From: Anaerolineales bacterium
GTDB taxonomy: Bacteria; Chloroflexota; Anaerolineae; Anaerolineales; E44-bin32
Direction of reading: 5' to 3'
Length of the DNA stretch: 20,407 nucleotides
NCBI GenBank assembly: GCA_030642885.1
Contig: DAOWMX010000009.1
Span: forward strand, 1 to 20,407
Shown here: positions 1 through 8,709 of the stretch, one piece after another
Layout of the letters: every line of letters starts with the position of its first letter
Numbering within the stretch: the stretch's first letter is position 1
The notes under the pieces: model-generated
What the model was told of the DNA's origin: nothing
Databases searched by the model: none
What the model saw: only the letters and a program-made list of their open reading frames with translations
Translations under genes and position numbers: made by a program

Positions 1-311
1 GTCGTCACTTGACTGAGAATGTAACCCTGGCTGCTGCCCTCATACGTGAGCGGTACAGCACGCGTCCAATCGACATTTACATCTAATCGATAACTGGAAA
101 GTCCGTTGAGCGCATCCGGGAGAAGTGTCGGGGGTTGGATCGGCAGGGATGGATCTTCCATCGCCTGGAGCGTACTCTCCACGGCAGCATCAACAGTCTG
201 TAGATTCTCTCGTGTTTCCCCGGTAGAGATTTGATCACTAAGACTGCATCCAGTAAGCGTGATAAGTATCAGTAGCAGAATGGTTGTTATGTATGGCTTG
301 GGCGGTTTCAT
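1..311 (-). CDS. Putative lipoprotein, 5' part only (runs off left edge)
   Basis: The reading frame starts at the ATG at 311-309 and stays open for 103 codons to the window edge, so the C-terminus is missing. The N-terminus has a short basic stretch (MKPPKPY), a hydrophobic segment of about 14 residues and a lipobox LTGC with Cys22. This predicts signal peptidase II processing and membrane anchoring facing outward. The remainder is an ordinary soluble sequence containing SSYRLDVNVDW, which recalls the start of a beta-rich lipoprotein domain, but I do not recognise a family. A GGGAG sits 5 bases before the ATG and supports this start. A TATACT box lies just upstream. The gene is on the same strand as the small gene at 500-676 but is separated from it by a terminator, so it is probably transcribed on its own. 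Function unknown. Confidence 0.75.
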   Translation of the reverse strand, partial: MKPPKPYITTILLLILITLTGCSLSDQISTGETRENLQTVDAAVESTLQAMEDPSLPIQPPTLLPDALNGLSSYRLDVNVDWTRAVPLTYEGSSQGYILSQVT

Positions 312-321
312 CTCAGCTCCC

Positions 322-327
322 AGTATA
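322..327 (-). promoter_or_regulatory. Possible -10 box of the lipoprotein gene
   Basis: On the minus strand this reads TATACT, close to the sigma-70 consensus. The hexamer 17 bases upstream is TTCGTT, a weak -35. The box lies about 10 bases before the GGGAG ribosome binding site of the gene starting at 311, so the leader would be short. Assigned by pattern only. Confidence 0.3.
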
Positions 328-409
328 GTGGTCCTTAAGGTAATAACGAATAATCCAATTGTTTGTGACAGGATATTTATTCTCGCATTGCTGTTTTTAT
401 AGGGTAAGT

Positions 410-438
410 AATTAAAAGAGGGCTGTACAGGTAGCCCT
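410..438 (-). terminator. Rho-independent terminator after the small ERRSG gene
   Basis: Minus strand: a 6-bp stem AGGGCT/AGCCCT (433-438 with 419-424) around an 8-base loop, followed directly by CTTTTAATT. It lies about 60 bases after the stop codon of the gene at 500-676 and before the lipoprotein gene, so it separates the two transcripts. Confidence 0.6.
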
Positions 439-499
439 TGTGGCCAGGCAAAGCCTTGACTTATGTACATGCATAATTATTCAATTCACTTGGTTTAAA

Positions 500-676
500 T
501 TATCGACTTGCTTCCCGCCGATCCTCCCCCGAGCGCCGCTCTTCGCCATCGCGGCGTTCTGGACTACGATAATTGGGATCATTATCCTGCCGTCGATCTT
601 CACCGGAACGGCGATCATTCCCGCTTCTGCGTTCCTCATCCGCTAAGGGCTGTGCGCCTTCTTTCTCTTCAGACAT
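500..676 (-). CDS. Small charged protein with ERRSGxDRR repeats
   Basis: A 58-residue protein, MSEEKEG to DRREASR. The ATG at 676-674 is preceded at 6 bases by a perfect AAGGAG, so I prefer it to the TTG ten codons further upstream. More than half the residues are Arg, Asp, Glu or Lys. The unit ERRSG-x-DRR appears twice (about residues 15-22 and 47-54), with degenerate copies between (RRSGEDRR, SPERRDGEERR). It has no signal peptide or membrane segment and is probably disordered in the cytoplasm. Short (D/E)RR-S/D-G repeats are seen in various bacterial proteins, often as tails, but I know of no defined function and assign none. It ends with TAA at 502-500 and has its own terminator, which argues for a real, separately expressed gene. 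Confidence 0.65.
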   Translation of the reverse strand: MSEEKEGAQPLADEERRSGNDRRSGEDRRQDNDPNYRSPERRDGEERRSGEDRREASR

Positions 677-811
677 GTCAAACTCCTTCTGTATTCTGAC
701 TTTCAATGTAGCTCAAACTCGGTGAAGGGGCAATCCATCGCTGGTCGCCATTTCTGCACAAGCCCTAGAAACTTTTTATTCAATAACCGACTACGCTGCC
801 ACCGTGATGGC

Positions 812-848
812 AAGAAAGAAAACCTGCGCCAGGTGTCTGGAGCAGGTT
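812..848 (-). terminator. Rho-independent terminator after the membrane spermidine-synthase-like gene
   Basis: Minus strand: AACCTGC pairs with GCAGGTT (7 bp), then one mismatch, then CCAG pairs with CTGG around an ACAC loop. TTCTTTCTT follows immediately. It lies about 50 bases after the stop codon at 900-902. Confidence 0.75.
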
Positions 849-899
849 GTGATCAGCATGCCCGATCCATGGATCATTCCCGAGCATCAGGCACATGTC

Positions 900-3281
900 T
901 CATTGCTGTGTGAGCTGGTGCGCGGCGAACCAGGCGACCGCGTACATCAAGCCTCCGGCAAAAAGAGTGGCTTGAAATCCCAACGAAAGGGCGATCATCG
1001 CCGCCAATACACCACTCACTCCAGATAGTGCACCATTGATTGCCCACGCCCAGGGAATCAGATGTGAGGATTGTTTTTCAAGGTGAGTCAGGCCCGACAC
1101 AAACGGGACACCCATGAGTAAGCCCAAAGGGAGAAGAATCACAATGGAGAGCGCAATTCTCCCATAGAGCGGCAGAGGCAGGATCCACTGTATGAAGGTG
1201 GGCAAAGCGATCGTTACTATAGCGATAACCAGGATCAAAATAAGGAGTGCGGGGCGCAGCGATAATCGCGGAGAGAGCAGGCTGCCCAAACCCGAGGCGA
1301 GGAGCAGAATGAAGAGAACCGTCGCCAGGGCGAGCGCGGGCTGATCAAGCGGCAATCCCAGGCTCTGGATAAGGGGGATTTCGATCAATAGATATCCTGC
1401 GCCCAGGCTGCCAAAAAAGAGGAGCATAGAGGCGCGGGGAACAGCAGCGGTAGATCGCCGGCGGAGGACGTAAAGCGGAGCGAGGATCAGCGGAATGCCA
1501 AGGAGAATCATTAACACCAACAAGCCAAGCAGCACGAAGTAACCGCTTCCACCGAAGGGCTGCCAGATTTTTCCCAAGGTGGCGAGAACATCCGAGGTTT
1601 GACGCCAACGAAAGAAATGGAAGAAGTAGGGCTGAGTGTCGCGCGGAGGGGCCAGATTAAATGGGTAATCGCGGATTGTTGGTTCGTGGTTCTCTAACAG
1701 ATTTGTATAAAGTTGATGGTAAATAGGTTCTGGTAGGATGTTGCGGCGATTAACTTCATCGGTTTCTAGGTTTGGGAGGACGATGGGATCAAACCCATTC
1801 TCTTGTAGAAAATCGCGCACCAGAGCGAGTTCATCGTCTGAAAAGGGCTTTCGGCTGGCGATCATCGTCGCTGTTCTCATCCCGCGGTAGGCGATGGTAT
1901 GCGACTGGGGAACAGATACTCCCGTCTCGCGGAGTGCGGCAATCAGCGTGGACCATGCCCGGGCGGATTCACTAGGTGGGGTCTCAACCCAGCGCGTGAT
2001 TACGAGCAACCCATCATCCGAGAGGCGGTTCCAGGCCTGGATGACTGATTCCGTTGTCAGCAGGAAATTCTCGGAAAGACTGAACGCACCTGAGGTCACC
2101 GGGTGAAAACTGTCGCTTAAGGCAAATTCAATGACCGTGTACTGTTCTTCGGGAAGGCTCAATAGACCTCTGCTGGAGCGTGGGCTAACGGTCAGGCGAG
2201 GGTGGCTGTAAAGCCCATGACTGTATTCCAAATATGCGCTTTCGAGGACATTGGTTACAAGAGGGTCATCTGTTGGTATGGTGACGTGCTCTACCCCTGA
2301 TGCCAGTGCCAGGAGAGGGCTGAGCCCGGCGCCGGGGTTGAGAATGAGAGCATTTCCATGCGGCCGGAGAAGGTAGGCGAGGGTGCTCGGCATGTGGGAT
2401 GCTAGGTTGTGTGACGCTGGGTCCTCCGCTGAAAGATTCGTAATCGGCTGTGGTCCTTCACCGTCCACAAACAAGCCAGCTTGACCGGGAAGCCCTCCCG
2501 CTGCGCTCAAGCTGAGACCCGGGAACACATGAATGCTCCCACTCTCGATCACGTCGACACGAGAAGATGCGCTCCAATGCGAGTATGTAAGCTCTGCGTC
2601 AGGCACAAGTCTGATCGTTGACAATGGTTTGTAGGGGGAGAGTTGCAGCCGGAGCCAATTTGGTGCGCGGGTGAAAATAAACAAAGTAAGGAATCCGAGA
2701 ACCAGGAGACCTGCTCGGGCAGGAATGCGCTCGCTGAATACTGCAGCGGCGAACAATCCGAGTGCGATTGACAGACCGATTGCCCCCTCCCCGCCGAGCA
2801 GTTCCATCCCTACCAACGCCATGAGACAACCGGCGCCGGAGCCGATCATGCTAGCGGCATAAAGGCGATGGGATTCGCCGCTGGCGTTGGCAAGCGCCGC
2901 GCCGACAGCCCAACCGGTGAAGAGGAAGGGTCCTCCGGAAGCCAGGAAGTAAAGGAGCAGGATCCAGACCTGCTGCCGATCCCAGGCGATGCTGTACGAG
3001 TCGAAGGGCAGGAGATTGATAATCAGGTACGCGAGTATCACAGCCCCGGAATATCCCAGCGCCAGGAGGGATGCCGGGGGTGACGACGGACGGATGGCGA
3101 TAAGGAATCCGCTCGCTGCGATTCCCATGACAGCCATCCCAACGACCAGGAAAGCAAAGTGGTGAAACTGCTGAACGGCGAAAATGCGGGTTAGGCTGAT
3201 CTCATACACCAGACTGCCGGCAGAGATAAGCATCAGTCCCAGTGGGTATCTGTATCCAGATCGACGCATTAAGGCGCCCAT
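900..3281 (-). CDS. Polytopic membrane protein with spermidine-synthase-like (Rossmann) core
   Basis: A 793-residue protein in three parts. Residues about 13-205 hold some six hydrophobic helices starting with LMLISAGSLVYEISLTRIF, the hallmark opening of membrane-fused spermidine-synthase-like proteins. Residues about 215-560 are soluble and include a Rossmann-type stretch (ALILNPGAGLSPLLALASG, 311-329). Residues about 578-790 hold six or seven more helices. The family resembles polyamine aminopropyltransferases and SAM-dependent enzymes, but most members have no proven substrate. Here the acidic residue expected after the second strand is not in its usual place (VTIPTDDP, 333-340), and the glycine loop is NPGAG, so catalysis as a true spermidine synthase is doubtful. 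No Shine-Dalgarno is visible before the ATG at 3281-3279. A promoter-like pair lies so close that the mRNA may be leaderless. A good terminator follows. Family confident, activity not. Confidence 0.8.
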   Translation of the reverse strand: MGALMRRSGYRYPLGLMLISAGSLVYEISLTRIFAVQQFHHFAFLVVGMAVMGIAASGFLIAIRPSSPPASLLALGYSGAVILAYLIINLLPFDSYSIAWDRQQVWILLLYFLASGGPFLFTGWAVGAALANASGESHRLYAASMIGSGAGCLMALVGMELLGGEGAIGLSIALGLFAAAVFSERIPARAGLLVLGFLTLFIFTRAPNWLRLQLSPYKPLSTIRLVPDAELTYSHWSASSRVDVIESGSIHVFPGLSLSAAGGLPGQAGLFVDGEGPQPITNLSAEDPASHNLASHMPSTLAYLLRPHGNALILNPGAGLSPLLALASGVEHVTIPTDDPLVTNVLESAYLEYSHGLYSHPRLTVSPRSSRGLLSLPEEQYTVIEFALSDSFHPVTSGAFSLSENFLLTTESVIQAWNRLSDDGLLVITRWVETPPSESARAWSTLIAALRETGVSVPQSHTIAYRGMRTATMIASRKPFSDDELALVRDFLQENGFDPIVLPNLETDEVNRRNILPEPIYHQLYTNLLENHEPTIRDYPFNLAPPRDTQPYFFHFFRWRQTSDVLATLGKIWQPFGGSGYFVLLGLLVLMILLGIPLILAPLYVLRRRSTAAVPRASMLLFFGSLGAGYLLIEIPLIQSLGLPLDQPALALATVLFILLLASGLGSLLSPRLSLRPALLILILVIAIVTIALPTFIQWILPLPLYGRIALSIVILLPLGLLMGVPFVSGLTHLEKQSSHLIPWAWAINGALSGVSGVLAAMIALSLGFQATLFAGGLMYAVAWFAAHQLTQQ

Positions 3282-3291
3282 TATGAATAAG

Positions 3292-3319
3292 ATTGTACAG
3301 TCAGATCAGGAGGATTCAA
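3292..3319 (-). promoter_or_regulatory. Promoter candidate giving a possibly leaderless mRNA
   Basis: Minus strand: TTGAAT (3319-3314), 16-base spacer, TACAAT (3297-3292). The first base expected to be transcribed lies within a few bases of the ATG at 3281, and no ribosome binding site is seen there. Confidence 0.45.
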
Positions 3320-3564
3320 AAGTTACGCGGGTAAAATCAGGCAGGGTCAATATCCCTCTGCACCTAGAGGGGCAATAAGGATATTATGTATTGGGCCTGA
3401 AGCAGGCCTGAGACTAACGATAGTGAAGGGTATCCCTAGATCATAGAAACATCGGGATTGAAAATTACTTTATCAAGGGCTGCCGGTAAACTCCGGAGGA
3501 ATGTGACGATCTCGTTGAAGTAGCAATGCAATATGCCGATGTTGCCTAAGGATTTGGTTTTCAC

Positions 3565-4439
3565 ATGCAGCGTCGGAACATCATTGTTTTTTTCCTTCCA
3601 CTGGTATTCACTGTAAGCCAAGTCGCCTGTCTGTGGATGCCAATAACGTTGGCGGGTGTCCCAGATCCAAACGGATCTAAGACGAATCGTCCCACTCCCT
3701 CCCCGACCGAGCCCCCTACCCACGCTTGTGCAGAGCGATCGGTAAGGCTGGAATAAACCAGCTATCTTGGATGGCAAAACCCAGACTTGATCCAGGTTCT
3801 GATTTATCTTCCACAGTGCTACGACGATCTAGATCATCGTAGACCGGTTCTTTTTCTACTCCACGGACAACCTCAACATGAGAATCACTGGCAGATACTT
3901 GGCGTTGGGTCTGCATTGGAGGATGCTTATGGGGACGAGATACTACCTCCGTTTATAGTAGTCATGCCCCGCCAACCCAAGCCGTTGTTTAGCAGCACAG
4001 ACGGTGGGCCCGGTTCTTATGAGGATGAATTAGTCAGCGGGTTAGTGCTTTTTATCGATCGAACCTATCGAACGATTGCGCAGGGGATGGACGGGGATTG
4101 GCGGGCGTATCCCGCGGAGGGGTATGGGCATTAGAAATTGGCTTCCGAAATAGCGACATCATCCAGCGCGTTGGAGCACTCAGTCCGGCGCTGAATGTGA
4201 ATTACGCACGCCCAGAGTTTGATCCGTTCAGTCTAATTCTTCTTGGAAATCTGCCTTCAACGATCTTTCTCATGTCTGGCGATCCGGATTACGCATCTAA
4301 GAAAACCCTGGAGTTGAGCGAAGCTCTGCACGAGGCGGATATTGAGCATAGGTACGTGTTGGTCTCCGGGAATCATGAGTCTAGCACCTGGCGCGGGATC
4401 CTACCTGAGTTGCTACATTACTTATCCGTCGACTGGTGA
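3565..4439 (+). pseudogene. Secreted alpha/beta-hydrolase esterase (PF00756-type), disrupted
   Basis: Joined across two breaks, this is a 291-residue secreted esterase of the enterochelin-esterase/esterase D type. It begins with a lipoprotein-like signal (MQRRNIIVFF, lipobox-like SQVAC), then a Pro/Thr linker (TPSPTEPPT). The catalytic part reads VLIYLPQCYDD, VLFLLHGQ, LPPFIVVMP, GVSRGG (nucleophile Ser), GDPDY (likely Asp) and SGNHESSTW (likely His), so all triad elements survive. There are two lesions: an in-frame TAA at 3754-3756 just before the hydrolase domain, and the loss of one base between about 4081 and 4098, among two GGGG runs, which moves the frame just before GVSRGG. Adding one base makes the length an exact multiple of three (876). 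It ends 25 bases from the convergent clpB stop. It is either a recent pseudogene or two sequence errors; the clean triad fits both. Confidence 0.7.
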
Positions 4440-4463
4440 TCCCTTAAAAGTGGTTGGGTCTAC

Positions 4464-7067
4464 CTATCTACTTTTGTCTGGAGCATCGTCTGCCGCGATC
4501 GCTGAGAAGGTTAGCCCATCCTTCCCGCGTTGCGTACGGATTGTCTCCCCTGGCTGGAATTCGCCGGCGAGAATCTTTAGTGACAGCGGGTCCTGTATTT
4601 CGCGTTGTATGGTTCGCTTCAGGGGCCGGGCGCCATAGACGGGTTCATAGCCGATTTCGGCGAGGTAGGTTTTTGCGTCTTCTGTCACCTCGAGGCGAAA
4701 ACCTTGCTGGGCAAGCCGGTCGCGTACCTTGTGCAACTGGATCTCCACAATTTTCTTAATATTCTCCAGCGAAAGTCGATGGAAGATCACAATCTCATCG
4801 ATCCGGTTGAGAAATTCGGGACGGAAATGCCGCGTTAGCAACTCACGCACCTTCTGCTCCGTCACCTGAGCGGATTGCTCATCACTGCCCCATAGTTCCG
4901 TCCCCAAGTTGCTGGTCATGATCACTACCGTGTTGCGGAAGTCGACCGTTCGCCCCTGGCCGTCGGTAAGGCGGCCGTCGTCGAGCAACTGAAGCAAAAT
5001 GTTGAAGACATCAGGGTGAGCTTTCTCGATCTCGTCGAAAAGGACCACACTGTAGGGTCGACGGCGAACCGCTTTCGTGAGTTGACCCCCCTCCTCATAG
5101 CCCACATAGCCAGGAGGGGCGCCGATTAGGCGTGATACCGTGTGCTTTTCCTGATATTCGCTCATATCGATGCGGATCATCGCTCGTTCGTCGTCGAATA
5201 AGAACTCCGCCAAGGCACGACCGAGCTCGGTTTTCCCTACACCGGTCGGACCAAGGAAGATGAAGGAACCAATAGGGCGGTCCGGATCCTGGAGACCGGA
5301 GCGAGATCGGCGTACGGCGTTGGATACGGCGCTAACAGCCTCATCCTGGCCGATAAGCCGTTGATGAAGACGTTTCTCCATGTGCAGCAGCTTCTGCATT
5401 TCGCCTTCTAGCAGCCTCGAAATGGGAATGCCAGTCCAACGCGAGACAACCGCGGCTATATCCTCGGAGTCAACCTCCTCTTTAAGTAATGCGCTTTCCG
5501 ACTGCGTCTCTTTGAGATGCGCCTCAAGGTCCGAGAGTTGGGTTTCGAGTTCGCGCGATGTCCCGTAGCGCAGACGAGCGGCCTCCTCCAAGTCAGCTTT
5601 TCTCTCAGCTTGATCGATTTTCATACGTGTGTCTTCGATTTGCCCCTTCACCGCTTGAATATTGGCGATGACCTGCTTCTCGGCTTGCCAGCGAGCGGTC
5701 AGGTTCGTTGACTCCTCACGAAAATTGGCGAGTTCGCCCTCCAATTTCTTTAACCTTTCACGCGAGGCTTTATCCTTCTCTTTCTTCAATGCCTCGCGCT
5801 CAATTTCAATTTGCATGATGTGACGGTCCACTTCGTCGAGCGCCTGCGGTTTTGAGTCAATTTCCGTGCGCAGACAGGCTCCAGCTTCATCAATTAGATC
5901 GATGGCTTTGTCCGGCAAGAAACGGTCTGAGATGTAGCGATTCGAGAGGGTCGCGGCTGCGATAACGGCGCTGTCTTGGATACGAATACCGTGATGAATC
6001 TCGTATCGTTCTTTCAAACCCCGCAGGATGCTGATCGTGTCCTCGACGCTGGGCTCGGCTACATACACTGGCTGGAAGCGCCGTTCCAGTGCAGCGTCTT
6101 TCTCGATATATTTGCGATACTCCTCAAGTGTTGTGGCTCCAATCATGTGCAGCTCGCCGCGCGCCAGCATGGGCTTAAGCATATTGCCGGCGTCCATGGA
6201 CCCTTCGGCTGCACCGGCACCGACTACGGTGTGCATCTCATCGATGAAGAGGAGAATCTCTCCGCCAGAATCGGTGATCTCTTTCAAGGTCGCCTTAAGA
6301 CGCTCTTCAAATTCGCCCCGATATTTAGCGCCAGCGATAAGTGCCCCGAGGTCGAGTTGTACGAGTCATTTATTTTTCAACCCCTCGGGCACGTCGCCGT
6401 TGACGATCCGCTGGGCGAGCCCCTCCACAATGGCCGTCTTGCCGACACCAGGTTCGCCGATCAGAGCCGGGTTGTTCTTGGTACGGCGGGAGAGGACCTG
6501 GATTACGCGCCGGATCTCCTCATCGCGGCCGATAACTGGGTCGAGCTTGCCGCGGCGGGCAAACTGTGTTAAGTCACGACCGTACTTCTCCAAAGCTTGG
6601 AACGTAGCCTCGGGATTGGGCGTCACGACTCGTTGTGAACCGCGGATCGAGGTCAGAATATTAAGGATGCTGTCTGCTGTGAGACCATAAGCCGCAAGCC
6701 GTTTCTTCTCGGGGCCGGCAGCTAAGGCAAGGAGGATGTGTTCGGTTGAGATGTAGTCATCCTTCATCGCCGCTGCCTGTTTTTCGGCTGCAGTGAGGAC
6801 CGCGGCTGAGCTGCGCGATAGACTCGGTTGATCGCTTCCACCCTGCATTTTGGGCTTAGCATCAAGATCCTTCTTGAGTTCAGCCTGAAGCATCGCCGGG
6901 CTTCCCGCGACCTGAGTCACAATGACCGGCACGACACCTTCCGGTTGTTGGATGAGTGCCAGTAAAAGATGCTCGGGTTCGATGGATGGATGATTAAGAT
7001 CCCGAGCGATCGATAGCGCATCACTAATGCCGGATTGAGCTTTTTGTGTGTATTTTTCAAGATTCAT
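4464..7067 (-). CDS. clpB: ClpB disaggregase (Hsp100), interrupted by an in-frame TGA
   Basis: Read through one stop, this is a 867-codon ClpB, the usual family length. ClpB is a hexameric AAA+ ATPase that works with DnaK/DnaJ to dissolve heat-damaged aggregates in the cytoplasm. The parts are: N-domain with two repeats (about 1-145); NBD1 with Walker A GEPGVGKT (204-211) and Walker B ILLFIDEMH (271-279); coiled-coil M-domain (about 400-535); NBD2 with Walker A GPTGVGKT (606-613) and Walker B VVLFDEIEK (674-682); and a C-terminal domain ending KSR. Codon 234 is TGA (6368-6366) where relatives have Arg (NK-R-LVQLDLGALIAGAKYRGE), splitting NBD1 between its Walker motifs. Neither fragment alone should be a working disaggregase. 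The ATG at 7067 is preceded by a run of A and by AGGAG 12 bases upstream, a rather long spacing. It is divergent from the Hsp20 gene. Confidence 0.9.
6366..6368 (-). other. clpB: In-frame TGA inside clpB
   Basis: The same frame is open on both sides (233 codons before, 633 after, including 26 typical ClpB residues directly after the stop). The residue expected here in the family is Arg, so a single C-to-T change (CGA to TGA, at a CpG) explains it. TGA serves as a normal stop in neighbouring genes (900-902, 4437-4439, 16673-16675), so recoding is unlikely. Confidence 0.9.
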
Positions 7068-7210
7068 TTTTTTTTACTACTCCTGTGCTTCCCACAGATT
7101 TTGGTCCATTATTCCATGATTCAGCGCCGCTAACCTGAGTGTACAAATCCGGAAGGCGGCAGAACTATCTTTATTCTATATGGGATTGTGTAAAAATATG
7201 GTCTATTGGG

Positions 7211-7241
7211 CATTAACATAATATCTAAATAGTAGTTAATG
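7211..7241. promoter_or_regulatory. Inverted repeat CATTAAC-N17-GTTAATG between clpB and hsp20
   Basis: A perfect 7-bp inverted repeat (7211-7217 and 7235-7241) with an AT-rich 17-base centre lies in the 261-bp region between the divergent clpB and hsp20 starts. It does not match CIRCE (TTAGCACTC-N9-GAGTGCTAA) or the HspR site HAIR (CTTGAGT-N7-ACTCAAG), and I saw neither of those here. It could be an operator shared by both heat-shock genes. Confidence 0.35.
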
Positions 7242-7328
7242 GAATTCATATATCTCGTATGTGAACATCTGATGATCGGTGGGTATCCTAGTAATCGTAA
7301 TCCGTATACCTAAAAAGGAGTGTTGGTA

Positions 7329-7724
7329 ATGAGTTATTACATGACCCCCCAAGGACATCGCAGGATGCATCGTTATCACCCCGTTGGTTTCAACGGCGGC
7401 TGCCGGTTGCCGGTAGACGTCCAGGCCAACAGTGATGAATATGTGATCACTGCTAATGTGCCCGGCCTGAAAGCTGACGACCTGCAAATTGAAATAGTTG
7501 AAGATGTCGTCACCTTACGCGGCGAAGTTAAGGAAGAGGAGAACGGACACGAGGATGTCCTGTTGCGTGAACTGCATCGTGGTTCTTACGAGCGCAGACT
7601 GCGCCTCCCCGATCTGCTTGACGCGGAGAAGGCTGATGCGACCATTGAAGATGGCGTGCTTATGCTGCGTATCCCCAAGTCGGAGGAATCTCGACCGAAG
7701 AAGATCGAGGTCAAATCCCGATAA
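7329..7724 (+). CDS. Small heat shock protein, Hsp20/alpha-crystallin family
   Basis: A 131-residue ATP-independent holdase that binds unfolding proteins in the cytoplasm and hands them to ClpB and DnaK/DnaJ. A short N-terminal arm (MSYYMTPQGHRRMHRYH) leads to the alpha-crystallin domain: PVDVQANSDEYVITANVPG, then the typical LRGEV, RELHRGSYERRLRLP and the strand-forming DGVLMLRIPK near the C-terminus. It lacks a clear C-terminal I-x-I; RPKKIEV stands at that position. The ATG at 7329 is chosen because AAAAAGGAG ends 8 bases before it; the GTG at 7320 overlaps that site. It is divergent from clpB, with a shared AT-rich control region, and is followed by a strong hairpin terminator, so it is a single-gene transcript. 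Confidence 0.95.
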   Translation: MSYYMTPQGHRRMHRYHPVGFNGGCRLPVDVQANSDEYVITANVPGLKADDLQIEIVEDVVTLRGEVKEEENGHEDVLLRELHRGSYERRLRLPDLLDAEKADATIEDGVLMLRIPKSEESRPKKIEVKSR

Positions 7725-7746
7725 AAAAGCATAAAATTTGTGAGGT

Positions 7747-7778
7747 ACAATGGACGGCGAAAGCCGTCCATTGTGTTT
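7747..7778 (+). terminator. Terminator hairpin after hsp20
   Basis: A perfect 12-bp stem (ACAATGGACGGC with GCCGTCCATTGT) is closed by a GAAA tetraloop and followed by GTTT. The stem is very stable but the T tract is short. It lies 22 bases after the hsp20 stop. Confidence 0.75.
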
Positions 7779-7926
7779 AACACGGCTGGTGGGCAGAATT
7801 TCACCCGCCCAGGAGACAATTTAACCCAGTTCATCTACCTTGACTATCACCGGCACGATCGCGGTCGTTTGTACTAACGTTTTTCTCCCAACACCGCGTT
7901 CTATTCTGATATGAGGATTGAAGATT

Positions 7927-8676
7927 ATGGATAACTCTGAAAAAAGCACTTCAAGCAGCGAAAAAACCACAAGCAACCCTTTTACCAGAGCGTTGAAGGT
8001 GTTTCTACGCCTGCTTGTCGCACTTGTGGTGGGGCTTTCTATCGGATTGGGGCTTTATTTTGGAGGGGCAACCCTCTACCGGATTGCAGTTGGACCTGGT
8101 CCATCATACGATCAGCAATTACATGATTACCAAGAAGAAGTTGCACAGCTGCGTTTAGACTTAGCTGAAAGAGACCTGGAGATTGATGAACAGCAGTCTG
8201 CACTTGAGGAACGTATCAACGACGGTGCAGACGAAATCGCAAATCAATCTGAGGCGATTAACGAGCAGATGACTGTGCTGTCGGCCGAACTAGCAGTACT
8301 GGTGGATCGCTTGGATACATTTGAAGTATCGCTCTCTGAAGTGGGCCAACCCGTCGATGAGATGCAAGGTCAGCTGCAATTGATCCGGGCGATGACCCTT
8401 CTCTCGCGGGCACAATTCTGGCTGTCTGAAGATAATTTAGGGCAGGCAAGTGAAGATGTGACAGACGCACGGGCGATGATTTCCGCCCAAGCGGAGAAAT
8501 GGCGCGAAGAGGCAGAATACGGAGATCGTGTTAAGGTTCTCGACGAGATTATTAGTCGATTGGATATTGCGCTTGAGGATATCCGCACGCAGCCATCTAT
8601 CGCCGAGGACGAAATAGAGATTGCATGGAAGCTGTTGATCGTAGTAACAGACCCAGAGAATCCTAACGCAGATTAA
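7927..8676 (+). CDS. Membrane-anchored coiled-coil protein (first of a pair)
   Basis: A 249-residue protein of unrecognised family. A Ser/Thr/Lys-rich cytoplasmic start (about 1-20) is followed by one long hydrophobic segment (about 24-54, LRLLVALVVGLSIGLGLYFGG). Next comes a heptad-rich, acidic coiled coil (about 62-140, with DYQEEVAQLRLDLAERDLEI) and a helical C-terminal part (about 145-245) containing LLSRAQFWLSEDNLGQASEDV. This layout, N-terminal anchor then coiled coil then a helical repeat-like region, recalls HemX-type proteins, but I do not claim homology. The ATG at 7927 has GAGG 10 bases upstream; the TTG at 7918 is too near that site. A 33-base gap to the next gene, which has the same architecture, suggests an operon and a shared role at the membrane. 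Confidence 0.75.
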   Translation: MDNSEKSTSSSEKTTSNPFTRALKVFLRLLVALVVGLSIGLGLYFGGATLYRIAVGPGPSYDQQLHDYQEEVAQLRLDLAERDLEIDEQQSALEERINDGADEIANQSEAINEQMTVLSAELAVLVDRLDTFEVSLSEVGQPVDEMQGQLQLIRAMTLLSRAQFWLSEDNLGQASEDVTDARAMISAQAEKWREEAEYGDRVKVLDEIISRLDIALEDIRTQPSIAEDEIEIAWKLLIVVTDPENPNAD

Positions 8677-8709
8677 TCTATAGAGAATGAGGTCGCGAGG
8701 AGAGCTTAG

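Noticed and set aside
864..875. GATCCATGGATC palindrome, found again at 15050-15061
   Set aside because: The surrounding sequences differ and serve different terminator areas; two copies of one 12-mer picked after the fact is weak evidence for a shared site.
804..1028. Plus-strand open frame beginning with a CARC motif
   Set aside because: It overlaps the 3' end of the well-supported minus-strand membrane gene and runs through that gene's terminator hairpin. No ribosome binding site is present.
3436..3777. 113-residue minus-strand open frame opposite the esterase
   Set aside because: The plus strand shows clear hydrolase sequence in this area; the minus frame has low-complexity, unfamily-like sequence.
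6366..6368. TGA recoded as an amino acid (alternative genetic code)
   Set aside because: TGA ends several neighbouring genes (900-902, 4437-4439, 16673-16675), and the expected residue is Arg, not Trp, Gly or Sec.
5976..6690. Two long plus-strand frames opposite clpB (198 and 220 residues)
   Set aside because: They are antisense shadows of conserved ClpB coding sequence, without ribosome binding sites or recognisable domains.
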